Below, one piece after another: positions 36,063 through 46,100 of a stretch of 64,000 nucleotides of DNA. Both the position numbers and the translations under genes were made by a program. The DNA comes from Alistipes sp. (GTDB taxonomy: Bacteria; Bacteroidota; Bacteroidia; Bacteroidales; Rikenellaceae): the NCBI GenBank assembly GCA_017623115.1, contig JAGAPT010000017.1:62001-126000 (forward strand), written 5' to 3'. Within the stretch, counting starts at the first letter, position 1. Every line of letters starts with the position of its first letter. Below the pieces are notes generated by a model. It searched no databases. It worked only from the letters and a program-made list of their open reading frames with translations, and was not told where the DNA came from.

Positions 36063-38693
36063 TTAGTCGAGTTTTAGGTCATATCCCTCATCCTCTTTCG
36101 TAATTCCCTCACGCATCCATCGCGGAGCGGGGGCATGCAGCAAATAGTGATCAAAGAATTGTTCCATGCGCATCGACCAATCCCGACACGCCTCCTTGCT
36201 GTTCACCGAGTGGCCTTCGCCACGGTAATTCACCAACCATGCCGGTTGTCCAAAGCGACGCATCGCCAAGAAGAGTGCCAAGCCCTCCGAGAAGGGAACG
36301 GCATCATCGCCCTCGTTGTGGAAAATCAGCAACGGCGTGCGGATACGGTCAGCACGGAAGATGGGCGAATTGCGCAGATACATCTCGGGATCCTCCCACA
36401 GATGCTTGCCCAGGCGACCCTGCGCATCCTCATAGACATAGAGTCGGGGTACGCCCGAGCGACCACGCAGTGCCAAATAGGAGGAGGTCAGGTTCGTCAC
36501 GGCAGCTCCGGGTGAAGCGCAGCAGAACAGATGGGTACGCGTCACCAAATCGGCCACCTGGTAACCACCCCAACTATGGCCACACAGGCCGATGCGTTTC
36601 GGATCGGCAATGCCGCTTTTAATGAGGTACTCCACGCCACTCACCACCGCATCGTAGCAACTTTGCGACGGCTCGCCTATCGTATAGGCCACATCGGGCA
36701 TAAAGACCACATAGCCACGGCTGACATAGGTCGGGATATCGATCACCGAGCTACTGAACTCGGGTACCCGATAGCTAAACAACTCCCGCGAATGGGTCTC
36801 ATAGAAATTCACCAGCACGGGATAGGTACGCGAAGGATCATACCCCTCGGGCAGGTAGAGGATACCATCATTCTGTTTGCCTGCACCATTGGTCCAACGA
36901 GCCAAACGGGCACTACCCCAATAGAAATCGGCCTGTTGCGGATTGGTGTCGGTTATACGGATCGCCTTCTCGGGACTCTGCACACTGCTCCACAGCAAAT
37001 CGGGATAGCAATCGAAGGCCGAGCGGCTCCACACGAACGATTTCTCATCTGCCGAAAGCGCATGCAGGCGGAATCCATAGGCCCCCTCCTGCGAGATGCG
37101 ACGCACCTTACCCTTCTCCAAGACATAGAGTGCTGTACCCGTCGTATCGGTATCAAAACCCGTAAAATAGGTTCGCGCACCACGACGCTCGCTAACACGC
37201 AGTTCGACACCATGCGCACGCCCATACCCATTGGTCAACGACGTAGCCTTCGCCGCTGCATCCATCGGCAGACGCCACAGATCGTAGCGGTCATAGACCA
37301 CTACCGCATCCTCCTCCCACCAGGCGATACCATAGGCCGAGGGCTCTTTCGGCATATCGTGCGACTCCACATGAATCGGATAACCGATACGGCTCGAGAG
37401 GTCGATGAGCGCACCCGTATCGGGCTCTACACGCAACCAACGACGTGTTGCAAAGTCATACACCACAGCATAACGCCCATCAGGACTCCATGCCGGCATG
37501 CTACGGGTATCCCGCATCAGCAACGTGCGTTTACCATCGCTCAGGCGCACACAATAGAGATCGCCACGCAACTCATGCTGCCAGTCGAATTGGGTCCGAT
37601 AGGGAGCCGTATCACAGTAAACCGCATAGTCGAAACGGTCGCATTGCGGAGTTACGCAGTTCATGATGCCGGCCGGCACAATCTCAATGAAGCGTTTTGC
37701 CTCCACATCATAGACATAGTGTGGCACTTGTGTCGGGTTGAAGCCCGGGCGTGCAGGACGCTGTCGGCGGTGTGAGAAGGGCTCATTCCACGCCCAAAGT
37801 TCCACCTCATAGCCCACCTCCAACTTTTTGCGTGGTGCGGGAGGCGTAAACTTCTCCGGCTGCAAATCGACCATAATCAATTTGCCGTCATTAATCGGGA
37901 GATAGGGATTCGGTGCCACCTTCAACCCCTCGGGAAGTCCCTCGGTAAAGGAGAAGTCGAAAACCTGACGGACATGACCATTGCAGTCGAACGTGCATAG
38001 GGTCTCGGGATTGAAGCGATTCTCGGGCGACGCAGCATGGGTAAAACTACCCTTCTCGCCATCGAAGTTGTAGTTGCAGATAAAGCCATCGGTGGCATAA
38101 ATCGTGCGTTCGCGACCATTCACCTCACGCAGGCGTAGCTCGCGGCCCGTCGAATAGAGCAAACGACCCTTTTCATCCAGCACGGTCGACATCTCCACGC
38201 TGTCGATGATGGTCTCCCGTCGTGTAGCGAGGTTATACAGGCAGAGATTGCGCACCTGGCTTCCCTCCTCGTTGTAGGTATACGACACCACATCGGGGAT
38301 AATCGTCGGGATCAAGAAGGGACTGCGCCCCCGCCACTCGGTGCTCCGTCGTTGTTTCAAGTCCATCACACGGGTTACCGAGGTGGTTTGACCCAGCGAA
38401 TCGGGCTCGGAGGTTTGCGTATACTTCAGCCAACGACTGCTCAAAAACATCGCATCGGAGAGTTTACCCAAGGTATCGACCTGCTGCCGCTCGACATCGA
38501 ACAAGCAGGCGGGATATCCCTTCTCCTGGAACAGATGGCCGTATTGAAACAGCACCCACTTTCCATCGGGAGAGACATGCTGATTACGCAACACACGCCA
38601 ATCCACACAATCATCAATCTGCAAGGCTCGTTTCTCGGCCACAGCGGTCGCTATTGCAACGACTGCACACAGACTCAGCACCAGTTTTTTCAT
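36063..38693 (-). CDS. S9 family (prolyl oligopeptidase-like) peptidase, secreted
   Basis: 876 residues with signal peptide MKKLVLSLCAVVAIATAVA. A long N-terminal beta-propeller (residues about 20-600) precedes the alpha/beta-hydrolase domain with GHSWGG (Ser near residue 707), GDDAVPF (Asp) and GEGHSV (His). S9 enzymes cut short peptides that reach the active site through the propeller. Its ATG follows the stop of the TlpA-like gene with no gap, so it is the last gene of the SusCD operon. Peptide substrates are inferred; some S9-like proteins act on other esters or amides. Confidence 0.9.
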   Translation of the reverse strand: MKKLVLSLCAVVAIATAVAEKRALQIDDCVDWRVLRNQHVSPDGKWVLFQYGHLFQEKGYPACLFDVERQQVDTLGKLSDAMFLSSRWLKYTQTSEPDSLGQTTSVTRVMDLKQRRSTEWRGRSPFLIPTIIPDVVSYTYNEEGSQVRNLCLYNLATRRETIIDSVEMSTVLDEKGRLLYSTGRELRLREVNGRERTIYATDGFICNYNFDGEKGSFTHAASPENRFNPETLCTFDCNGHVRQVFDFSFTEGLPEGLKVAPNPYLPINDGKLIMVDLQPEKFTPPAPRKKLEVGYEVELWAWNEPFSHRRQRPARPGFNPTQVPHYVYDVEAKRFIEIVPAGIMNCVTPQCDRFDYAVYCDTAPYRTQFDWQHELRGDLYCVRLSDGKRTLLMRDTRSMPAWSPDGRYAVVYDFATRRWLRVEPDTGALIDLSSRIGYPIHVESHDMPKEPSAYGIAWWEEDAVVVYDRYDLWRLPMDAAAKATSLTNGYGRAHGVELRVSERRGARTYFTGFDTDTTGTALYVLEKGKVRRISQEGAYGFRLHALSADEKSFVWSRSAFDCYPDLLWSSVQSPEKAIRITDTNPQQADFYWGSARLARWTNGAGKQNDGILYLPEGYDPSRTYPVLVNFYETHSRELFSYRVPEFSSSVIDIPTYVSRGYVVFMPDVAYTIGEPSQSCYDAVVSGVEYLIKSGIADPKRIGLCGHSWGGYQVADLVTRTHLFCCASPGAAVTNLTSSYLALRGRSGVPRLYVYEDAQGRLGKHLWEDPEMYLRNSPIFRADRIRTPLLIFHNEGDDAVPFSEGLALFLAMRRFGQPAWLVNYRGEGHSVNSKEACRDWSMRMEQFFDHYLLHAPAPRWMREGITKEDEGYDLKLD

Positions 38694-40682
38694 CTATTTT
38701 TCCTTTTTGATATGGTTCACAGCGCAGGTAATCTCATCGGCCAGACGGCTCGGACTGCCCGAATACCCCTCCGAGGTGTAGCGCAAACGCCCCTTGTGCA
38801 GGATTACCTTGCGGGGGATTCCCGACGAGTTGAATCGCTCGGCAAACACCCGGAATGCCGCACCCGTATTGCGACCCTGTTCACGTGGCTGGTCGTAGCA
38901 GATACGGAACGTATAGCCCTTATCCTCTACCAGATGACGCACACGCGCCACCAGTTCCTCACTATAGGGACGATCCTGGGTGCAGACGAAAAGGAACAGC
39001 ACCTCCTTATCCTTGGCAAAGCGGTCAACGGCCATCTGCATACCGGGGAAAGCGGCCTGGCACGGGCCACACCACGTTGCCCAGAAGTCGATGACGACCA
39101 CCTTGTCGCCCCACTCTTCGCTACTGATCGGCTCCCCTTCGGCATCGAGTACCGTGAAGGGTTCGAACGGCTCATCAAGCAGGTGGTTGCGAACCTCACG
39201 CTCCAAGCCACGACGGGTCTCCTCCGACTGCAAGGCGTAGAGATACTCCTCGAAGCCCTCCTTCGAGCCCTTTTCAGCCACATAGGCTGTTTGCAAGGCC
39301 TCGTGCATGGTCGGCGACAGGGCATTCACGGCAGCCGCAGCCATCAGCGTGGCCTCCGCCTCCTCCGAACGACCCATCTTCACCAGCACATCATAACGCA
39401 AACCACTGCGCGAGGCGGTGCGATAGCGCATGTCGGGCGCAATCTGATTCAAGGCCGCCAACGCCTCCTCGTATTTTCCGGCACGGTCGAGCAGGATAGC
39501 CTGCGTCTCCGAACGGTCATCGATTTGCGCCTGCACAGAGGCAGCCACCTCCAGGGGTGTCAGCCGCATACCATCCACCATCGATCCATCATCCCGCTTA
39601 CGCAGCAATTCGGCGTAGAAGGCCTCCGCCACGGGCACCAACTCCTCGGTCGGCACATTGCGACGTTTCACGGCAGCAAAGATATTCCAGCGATAGACCT
39701 CGCTGAGCGATTGAAAATCCATATCGGGTAGCAACGCCAAGAGTTCTTCGTAGCGATGCTGGGCAAAAAGGACATTCCCCAACACGCGATAGCAACGATA
39801 GTAGTGTTGCTGTGCCGACGGATGCTCCGCACGCGGATAGCGTTGCAGGAAGCGCATCAATGCATCAGCAATCTTCGGATTGGGGTTCGACTCAATCTTG
39901 CGCAAGTCATCTCGCATCGCTATATCGCCCTTCGGGAAACGGCGAACCAGCTCCCGATAAATCGAATCGGCACGCACCTCGTCACGCAACGCGAAGCGGA
40001 ACTGATGATAGAACGTAGCCATCGAGCGTTCGGTAGGGCCGAATTGCGCATCGTATTGCTCCATGATTTGCGGCAAGGCTCGTGCATAGTTCTCGCCCGA
40101 GCGCAACGCCACCATGCGCAGGTAGTAGTCGAGGAAATCCGGCAGACGATTCCCGTTGCGCTGAATCTCCTTCGTAACCCACATCTCCAACGCCTCATCG
40201 GCGATATCGAACTCCTGGAAATAGTTGGCAATACCGAAGGTCTTGCTCTTGCGGAAGACACCCCAGGCCAAATCGCCACCGGGGAGTCGATTGCCCAAAC
40301 TATCGGCCGTCACATAGACAAAACCCTGATCGTCGTTCGTATCCCAAAGCCAACTACCGGCATCCGCCGAGCGAAATTTCAAGGCCATGAAGGCGCAATC
40401 CGTCGGCAGCGTCGTCTGACCACCCCACGATTTCCCTTTGCGCTCCAAGAGTACATCATCGACCGTCCAGCGATAATCATCGTAGCGATAGATAATGCCG
40501 ACAATCGAGTCACATGCTGCCAATGGCCCCTCTTTCGGCCAATAGCGAATATCGAGTGTGCTTCCCGCAACGGGAACTCCCAGGTCCGACAAACGACCTT
40601 CAGGCTCCGGCTCGCCACAAGCGGCCAGGCTGAGGAGCATCGCGCCAAGCGCGATACTCCTTGTCCAAAATTTGAGGTTCAT
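38694..40682 (-). CDS. lipoprotein with C-terminal TlpA/thioredoxin-like domain
   Basis: 662 residues; lipoprotein signal MNLKFWTRSIALGAMLLSLAAC. Residues about 150-500 are helical and TPR-like (repeats such as YEEALAALNQIAPDM). The C-terminal domain from about 515 is thioredoxin-like with VVIDFWATWCGPCQ (Cys near 535 and 538) and a cis-Pro region SSGIPRKVILHKG. Such chimeras are common in Bacteroidota envelopes and are thought to handle disulfide exchange. The operon position between the metallopeptidase-like lipoprotein and the S9 peptidase suggests reduction of disulfide-bonded peptide substrates; this is inference. Confidence 0.85.
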   Translation of the reverse strand: MNLKFWTRSIALGAMLLSLAACGEPEPEGRLSDLGVPVAGSTLDIRYWPKEGPLAACDSIVGIIYRYDDYRWTVDDVLLERKGKSWGGQTTLPTDCAFMALKFRSADAGSWLWDTNDDQGFVYVTADSLGNRLPGGDLAWGVFRKSKTFGIANYFQEFDIADEALEMWVTKEIQRNGNRLPDFLDYYLRMVALRSGENYARALPQIMEQYDAQFGPTERSMATFYHQFRFALRDEVRADSIYRELVRRFPKGDIAMRDDLRKIESNPNPKIADALMRFLQRYPRAEHPSAQQHYYRCYRVLGNVLFAQHRYEELLALLPDMDFQSLSEVYRWNIFAAVKRRNVPTEELVPVAEAFYAELLRKRDDGSMVDGMRLTPLEVAASVQAQIDDRSETQAILLDRAGKYEEALAALNQIAPDMRYRTASRSGLRYDVLVKMGRSEEAEATLMAAAAVNALSPTMHEALQTAYVAEKGSKEGFEEYLYALQSEETRRGLEREVRNHLLDEPFEPFTVLDAEGEPISSEEWGDKVVVIDFWATWCGPCQAAFPGMQMAVDRFAKDKEVLFLFVCTQDRPYSEELVARVRHLVEDKGYTFRICYDQPREQGRNTGAAFRVFAERFNSSGIPRKVILHKGRLRYTSEGYSGSPSRLADEITCAVNHIKKEK

Positions 40683-40707
40683 AAAACGAATGATTTAACC
40701 GATATGT

Positions 40708-41661
40708 TTAGGGATTGACACCTGCAGCACGGTTACCCATCTCATGCAGGTTGATGCCATACTCCTTCTGGAAGAAATCGAGTACCACGGCCGTCTTCTG
40801 CTTGATGTAGTAGTGATAAACATAATCACCCCATTCACCAATCGAGCTATCCCACGACGAGCCGGCATCGAAGGTCGGGTCATAAGCCCACGCCTCGTAA
40901 GCCTCCTGCGACATCGTCGTCAGGTACTTCACATAAAGACCAAAGTCGTAGTAGACATCGATAGCCGCATTGTACTCGAGGTGACCACGGCCGCTATAAC
41001 CCCACTGACCCGAGTAATCCGAGTTACTACCGGTCTGGGTACCCTGCGTATAGAGGTCTTTGAATTCCTGCGGAATATCCATCAGACCACGCGAGGTGGC
41101 GTAACCAACCAAGGCACACGAGAACTGTCCCACCGCCTTCAACTTATCGGCATCGGACTTCGTAGCAAAACTGCTGTTCACCACGCCAATCGAGAGGTGG
41201 TTGAAGCCGTAAATGGCATCGTAGTGCTTATCGACAACCTCCTGCTGGGTCGAAGTCTGCGTATTGGGATCCCAGACCCACGACGTTTTCTTATCGTAGA
41301 TATCGCTTGCCAAGAAGATTTTGGTCGGCAGATAGCTGCGCAGAAAATCGTCGGGCCACACAGTCAGGCATCGCGATGTAAAGAAGTTCCACACATCCGA
41401 TACGGCTGACATCTCGGGAGCCGTCGGATAGTAGGGCAACATGGTCGTTACATTCCAACGGAAATCGGTCTCTCCATAGTCATACAGCACATAGGTGCCA
41501 TAATCCTCGTAGAATGCCACAAACTCGGCATCGTAGGCATTATCCCCCTGCGGAAACTCGATAAACTCCTGCGGATCGGAGGGGGTAAGTGCCTCCTCGC
41601 TGCACCCAACCGAGAGGGTCAGCAGCGCAAAGCTCATAAGAATCAAATATGCTTTTTTCAT
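40708..41661 (-). CDS. SusCD-associated zinc-metallopeptidase-like lipoprotein, HExxH absent
   Basis: 317 residues from ATG 41661, giving signal MKKAYLILMSFALLTLSVGC; the longer frame to 41727 overlaps susD. Its place directly after susD and its overall layout (Asp/Tyr-rich N-terminus, C-terminal AVVLDFFQKEYGINLHEM) match the lipoproteins annotated as substrate-import-associated zinc metallohydrolases. Those carry HExxH near the middle. Here the corresponding stretch reads AVGQFSCALVGYATSRG, with no HExxH anywhere in the protein. It is either an inactive, binding-only homolog or a misassigned family. Confidence 0.6.
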   Translation of the reverse strand: MKKAYLILMSFALLTLSVGCSEEALTPSDPQEFIEFPQGDNAYDAEFVAFYEDYGTYVLYDYGETDFRWNVTTMLPYYPTAPEMSAVSDVWNFFTSRCLTVWPDDFLRSYLPTKIFLASDIYDKKTSWVWDPNTQTSTQQEVVDKHYDAIYGFNHLSIGVVNSSFATKSDADKLKAVGQFSCALVGYATSRGLMDIPQEFKDLYTQGTQTGSNSDYSGQWGYSGRGHLEYNAAIDVYYDFGLYVKYLTTMSQEAYEAWAYDPTFDAGSSWDSSIGEWGDYVYHYYIKQKTAVVLDFFQKEYGINLHEMGNRAAGVNP

Positions 41662-41689
41662 AACTCTTCTGTTTTTCGATTCGTAAAGT

Positions 41690-43171
41690 TTAGATACCCG
41701 TAGCCTCACGACGCGGTGCCATCTCATTCTGCTCGAGGTTCGGATTACGCGTCAAGGCAGCCGGCGGGAAAGGCAATACCCAACCCGGATCACCGGTCGG
41801 CAAGGTGTACTTGTTGTGTACATTCGAAGCATCGATGAAGACGTGCTCGATGGTCGGCATGCCATAGCGGCGCAGGTCGAACCAGCGATGACCCTCGAAG
41901 CAAAGTTCACGACGACGCTCGGCACGAATCTCCTCAACCAAAGCCTCGGCCGACGAAGGTGTATAGCCCGAATAGGTCTGGTAGCGGTTGCGACACAACT
42001 CGTTCAAATCAGCCACAGCCTTGGCACCTGCATCTGCTTGGCCGGCAGCATACAGCTCGGCATAGGCCTCTGCACGATTCAAATAGAGCTCGGCCGTACG
42101 AATCACATACGAGAACTCGGAAGTTGCACCTTTATGCCATACGGCAGCACCCGTCCAGTTCACACCGAAGAACTCGGTTTTACGGATATCGTTATCGGCA
42201 AATGTAGCGGTCAGGTTCGGCGAAACGCAGAAGGTTGCACTACCGGAGAGCGACCAATTGCTGCTCATAAAGCCCATCAACAGGATATTCTCCGGATAGT
42301 TGCGCGTCATCACATGATTCGCACCCGACGACGGTTTGTTATAGGGATTCGTATAACCAAAGTCGTAGGTGTGATAATCAGCCACCTTCGGTGCATAACG
42401 CAGTGCTTCGGTTGCCTTCTCTACCACCTTATCCCACTGCTCCATATAGAGGTAAACACGCGAAGCAAAGGCGCAAGCGGCCGTATAGCCCACACGTAAC
42501 AAGCCATTGTTGCGTTTCTCCTGACCAAGCAGCGTGATGGCCTGCTCGATATCCTTGACAATCTGCGTATAGACATCTGCCACCGAATTGCGCACCGGAC
42601 CCTCGTCGAGAATCTCCGAAGCGATAATCACCGGCACACCGGGCAACTGCTCGGGAGTCGTTCCAGGCGTATTATAGGGCTTGGCAAAGAGGTTCACCAG
42701 CTGGAAATAGTACATCGCACGCAGTGCATAAGCCTGACCCATGACATTGGCCTTATCGGCCTCCGAGCCCTGCGAATCGGGAGTCGATTCGATGACGATG
42801 TTGCAGGGCATAATCTGGGCGTACAAATCCTGATAGAGCTCTGCATTGCCAAATGTTGACTTCTCCTCTAGGGTCTGATAAAAGGTCGACTGCCACGAGA
42901 AGGCCTCCAAAATCACATTGGTAGTCTCCGTGTAGTAGTATTGCGGCGTCGAAGGATTCGGGTTCACATTGGCAGCATCATCGGACATGATCTCCAACAC
43001 CTCCCCCATATGGAAAGCAAAGTTATAACCCTCACCCATCAACAATTCATCGAAGGCAGTGGTCGTTTTGGGCTCAAACTCATCCTGCGAGTACTCCTCG
43101 AGGAAATCGCTGCACGCCCCCAGGGCCATCACAGCGAAAGCGAGCGCCATCAATTGAAATATCTTTTTCAT
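41690..43171 (-). CDS. SusD/RagB family outer-membrane nutrient-binding lipoprotein
   Basis: 493 residues; lipoprotein signal MKKIFQLMALAFAVMALGAC. SusD marks are GQAYALRAMYYFQLVNLFAKPY near residue 150, a TPR-like helical body, and the C-terminal EIRAERRRELCFEGHRWFDLRRYG (split over two helices). It caps the SusC channel and captures substrate. It lies 22 bases after susC. The ligand cannot be read from sequence; the downstream peptidase suggests peptides or glycopeptides. Confidence 0.95.
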   Translation of the reverse strand: MKKIFQLMALAFAVMALGACSDFLEEYSQDEFEPKTTTAFDELLMGEGYNFAFHMGEVLEIMSDDAANVNPNPSTPQYYYTETTNVILEAFSWQSTFYQTLEEKSTFGNAELYQDLYAQIMPCNIVIESTPDSQGSEADKANVMGQAYALRAMYYFQLVNLFAKPYNTPGTTPEQLPGVPVIIASEILDEGPVRNSVADVYTQIVKDIEQAITLLGQEKRNNGLLRVGYTAACAFASRVYLYMEQWDKVVEKATEALRYAPKVADYHTYDFGYTNPYNKPSSGANHVMTRNYPENILLMGFMSSNWSLSGSATFCVSPNLTATFADNDIRKTEFFGVNWTGAAVWHKGATSEFSYVIRTAELYLNRAEAYAELYAAGQADAGAKAVADLNELCRNRYQTYSGYTPSSAEALVEEIRAERRRELCFEGHRWFDLRRYGMPTIEHVFIDASNVHNKYTLPTGDPGWVLPFPPAALTRNPNLEQNEMAPRREATGI

Positions 43172-43193
43172 GCTATAATTCGTTGTTTAAGGG

Positions 43194-46100
43194 TTAGAAA
43201 CCAATGTTTACCGAAAGCGAATAGGTCTGCGCGATAGGCAGTGCTACGTTACCCGTATTCTCCAATTCAGGATCCTGACCATTGAATCGCTTGCTGCAAA
43301 TCGTGAACGGATTGGTCACGTTGAACGAGCAGCTCAGATTCTGCATGTGCAGTTTACCGGCCAACTTCTTCGGTGCATACCACGTCAGCATCAAATTACG
43401 GCAACGGAAGAAGTCTCCCTTCACGATGCGAGCCGACGAGTAGTTATACATCTCATAGGTGTTCATCTGGCTATTCACACCGGTCGGTACATAGGTGTTA
43501 TAGGACATCTTATCGTCGAAGACAAAGCCCGGAATCGACGTGTAGGCCTCATCACCGGGCTGACGCCAGCGACCGAGCAACTCGACATTGAGGTTCTCGT
43601 GCGGCTGGGGCATCAGAGCAGCACCATTGTAGAGGAAGTTCAGACGACGCACATTGCCAAAGGCATAGGCGAAATTACCCGTCAGCGAGAAGTTCTTATA
43701 GCGGAACGACATGGTCAGACCACCGCTGATCTTCGGGTCTTTCTGTCCCGAGTAAACCAGATAATCCTTCGGATCATCGCTCACCTCCACCTGCGAAGCA
43801 TCACGCGACGTGTGGGCAAACTGGGCATAACCCTTCTCGGGATCGAGGCCCGTGAACTCCCACGAATAGATGGCATTCACCGGACGGCCGTTCTCATAAG
43901 CGTTACCTACCAGATAATCCATATAGGTATACTTCTGGTCGGTGGTCTTCGAGATGTTGTTCGTATTCTTCGACCAGTTGGGCGTAATGGTCCATTGGAA
44001 ATCCTTCGTGCGAATCGGAATGAAGGTGATGGCCAACTCGAAACCGGTGTTCTTCAACGAAGCGCCATTGCGATAGGTGTTCTGCGTACCATACTCGGCA
44101 GCAACCGGCAGGTTGAAGATGATATCCTCGCCTCGCTTCTCGTAGTAGTCGAACGTACCGGCGATGCGACCATCGAACAACGAGAAGTCAACACCCAGGT
44201 TGATCGTATTGGTCTTCTCCCAGCGCAGGTTGGGATAGGGCAGACGGCTGATACCAATCTGGTAGTCGCCCGTCCAGCGGTTGATGGTCGGCGACATATA
44301 CTTCGCCACCACGTTCGGGCCCACCGAGGTCGGCACATTACCCTGACGTCCATACGAAGCGCGGAAACTCAAATCATTAATCACACGCTGATTCTTCATC
44401 CACTCCTCCTCGGCCATGCTCCAACGAGCAGCCACACTCCATACGGGCTGGAACTTGTTGTTCGTGTACTGTCCGAAGCGGTTCGAAGCATCACCACGCA
44501 CGTTGAAGTTGAGCACATAGCGGTTCTTATAGGCATATACCAACGTACCGAAGGCCGAAATCGTATTGCTCTTCTGATCCGTGATTTTCACCGTGTGCTT
44601 GTTGAGCGACGACTGCGAGCCGGCCCAACTGCCGGTCTGACCCGAGGTTGTCGAGTCATACTCGTAACTTACATTCTTACCACGCTCGGGGAAGTAGCCA
44701 TACTCCACAGTCGAGAAACCGTCGTACTGCACCGAACGCGCCTCATAACCGGCCATGACGTTGATGGCGTGATCCTTACCGAAGGTCTTGTTGTACTGCA
44801 ACTGAACACGGGCCGTGTAACTCGTATTGTTCGTATTGTCGTAATTCAGGATACCACCCTGCGGCAACTTCGAAGCCAACTGCTCGGCACTACCCGGAGC
44901 AACGGCTCCATAATCATAGCCACGAATCGTAGCGATATAGTAGGACATCTCGTCGGCCCAACTCTGCTGATTCGAGTTCGAGTAACCAACACCGAGCAAG
45001 ACATTGGCACGCAGACCCGGCAACAGATCGGCATTCAGACCCACGCTGGCATTTACCGAGCGAACCTTCGCCTCGTTGCCCGTGTGGTTGAGCTCATTGA
45101 AGATGTTATATTTGAGCGGATAGTTCGATGTGCCGACACCCGGGAAGGTGGTTACCTGCGTCGTGTAGTACTCATCGGGATGGATGGCACGCGACGTCGA
45201 GGTCGCATAGTCGAACGGATTGACCGTATAGAAACTCTCCGACTTACGATCGGCAAACGAAAGTTTCGTATCCACCTCCAACCAACGGGTCAGGCGGGTC
45301 ATCAGGTTCGACGAGAAGGTGTATTGACGAGCCTCATCGCCCTTTGCCGTACCTTGGCTGTTGTTATAACCGAGCGATACATAGTAACTCGTCTTATCCG
45401 TACCACCCGAGATGCTGGCCGAATAGTCCTGGCTGAACGAGTTCTGGAACAGCAAATCGAACCAGTCGGTATTCATCGTCTCGAGCGAGGCTACGCGAGC
45501 ATCAAACTCACTCTTCGTAATCTTATTGTCATAATAGTCGAACAAGGCACCTTCGTAACCCGTGTTATAGGGCATCGAGCTATACAGGTAACCATCTTCC
45601 ACCACCTCGCGCGATACGCCGATACGCTGCTTCGAGTTCATCAGGTTGTACTGATCGTAACGCGGAGCGGCCGAGAAACCGAGCGACATCGAGTAGTTCA
45701 CCGACGGAGCACCCGTCTTACCACGTTTCGTGGTCACGACAATCACACCATTTGCTGCACGCGTACCATAGATAGCCGTTGCCGAAGCATCCTTCAGGAA
45801 GGTAATCGACTCGATATCATTGGGATTCACACCCGAAATGGCGTTACCAATCAGGCTCAGGCTGGCATTCTCATTCATCTGATCGGTCAGCACATCCGTA
45901 CCACCATAGAGCACGTTGTTCAACTCGTCGTTCGACAGGGGCACGGGATCCTCACGGATGATGCCATCCACTACCCATACCGGAGCGGCATTACCGAAGA
46001 TGGTCGACGAACCACGGACACGGATACGCGGAACAGCATTCGGACTACCCGAGGTCTGCTGCACCGTAACACCCGGCACATGACCCTGAATCATGTTACC

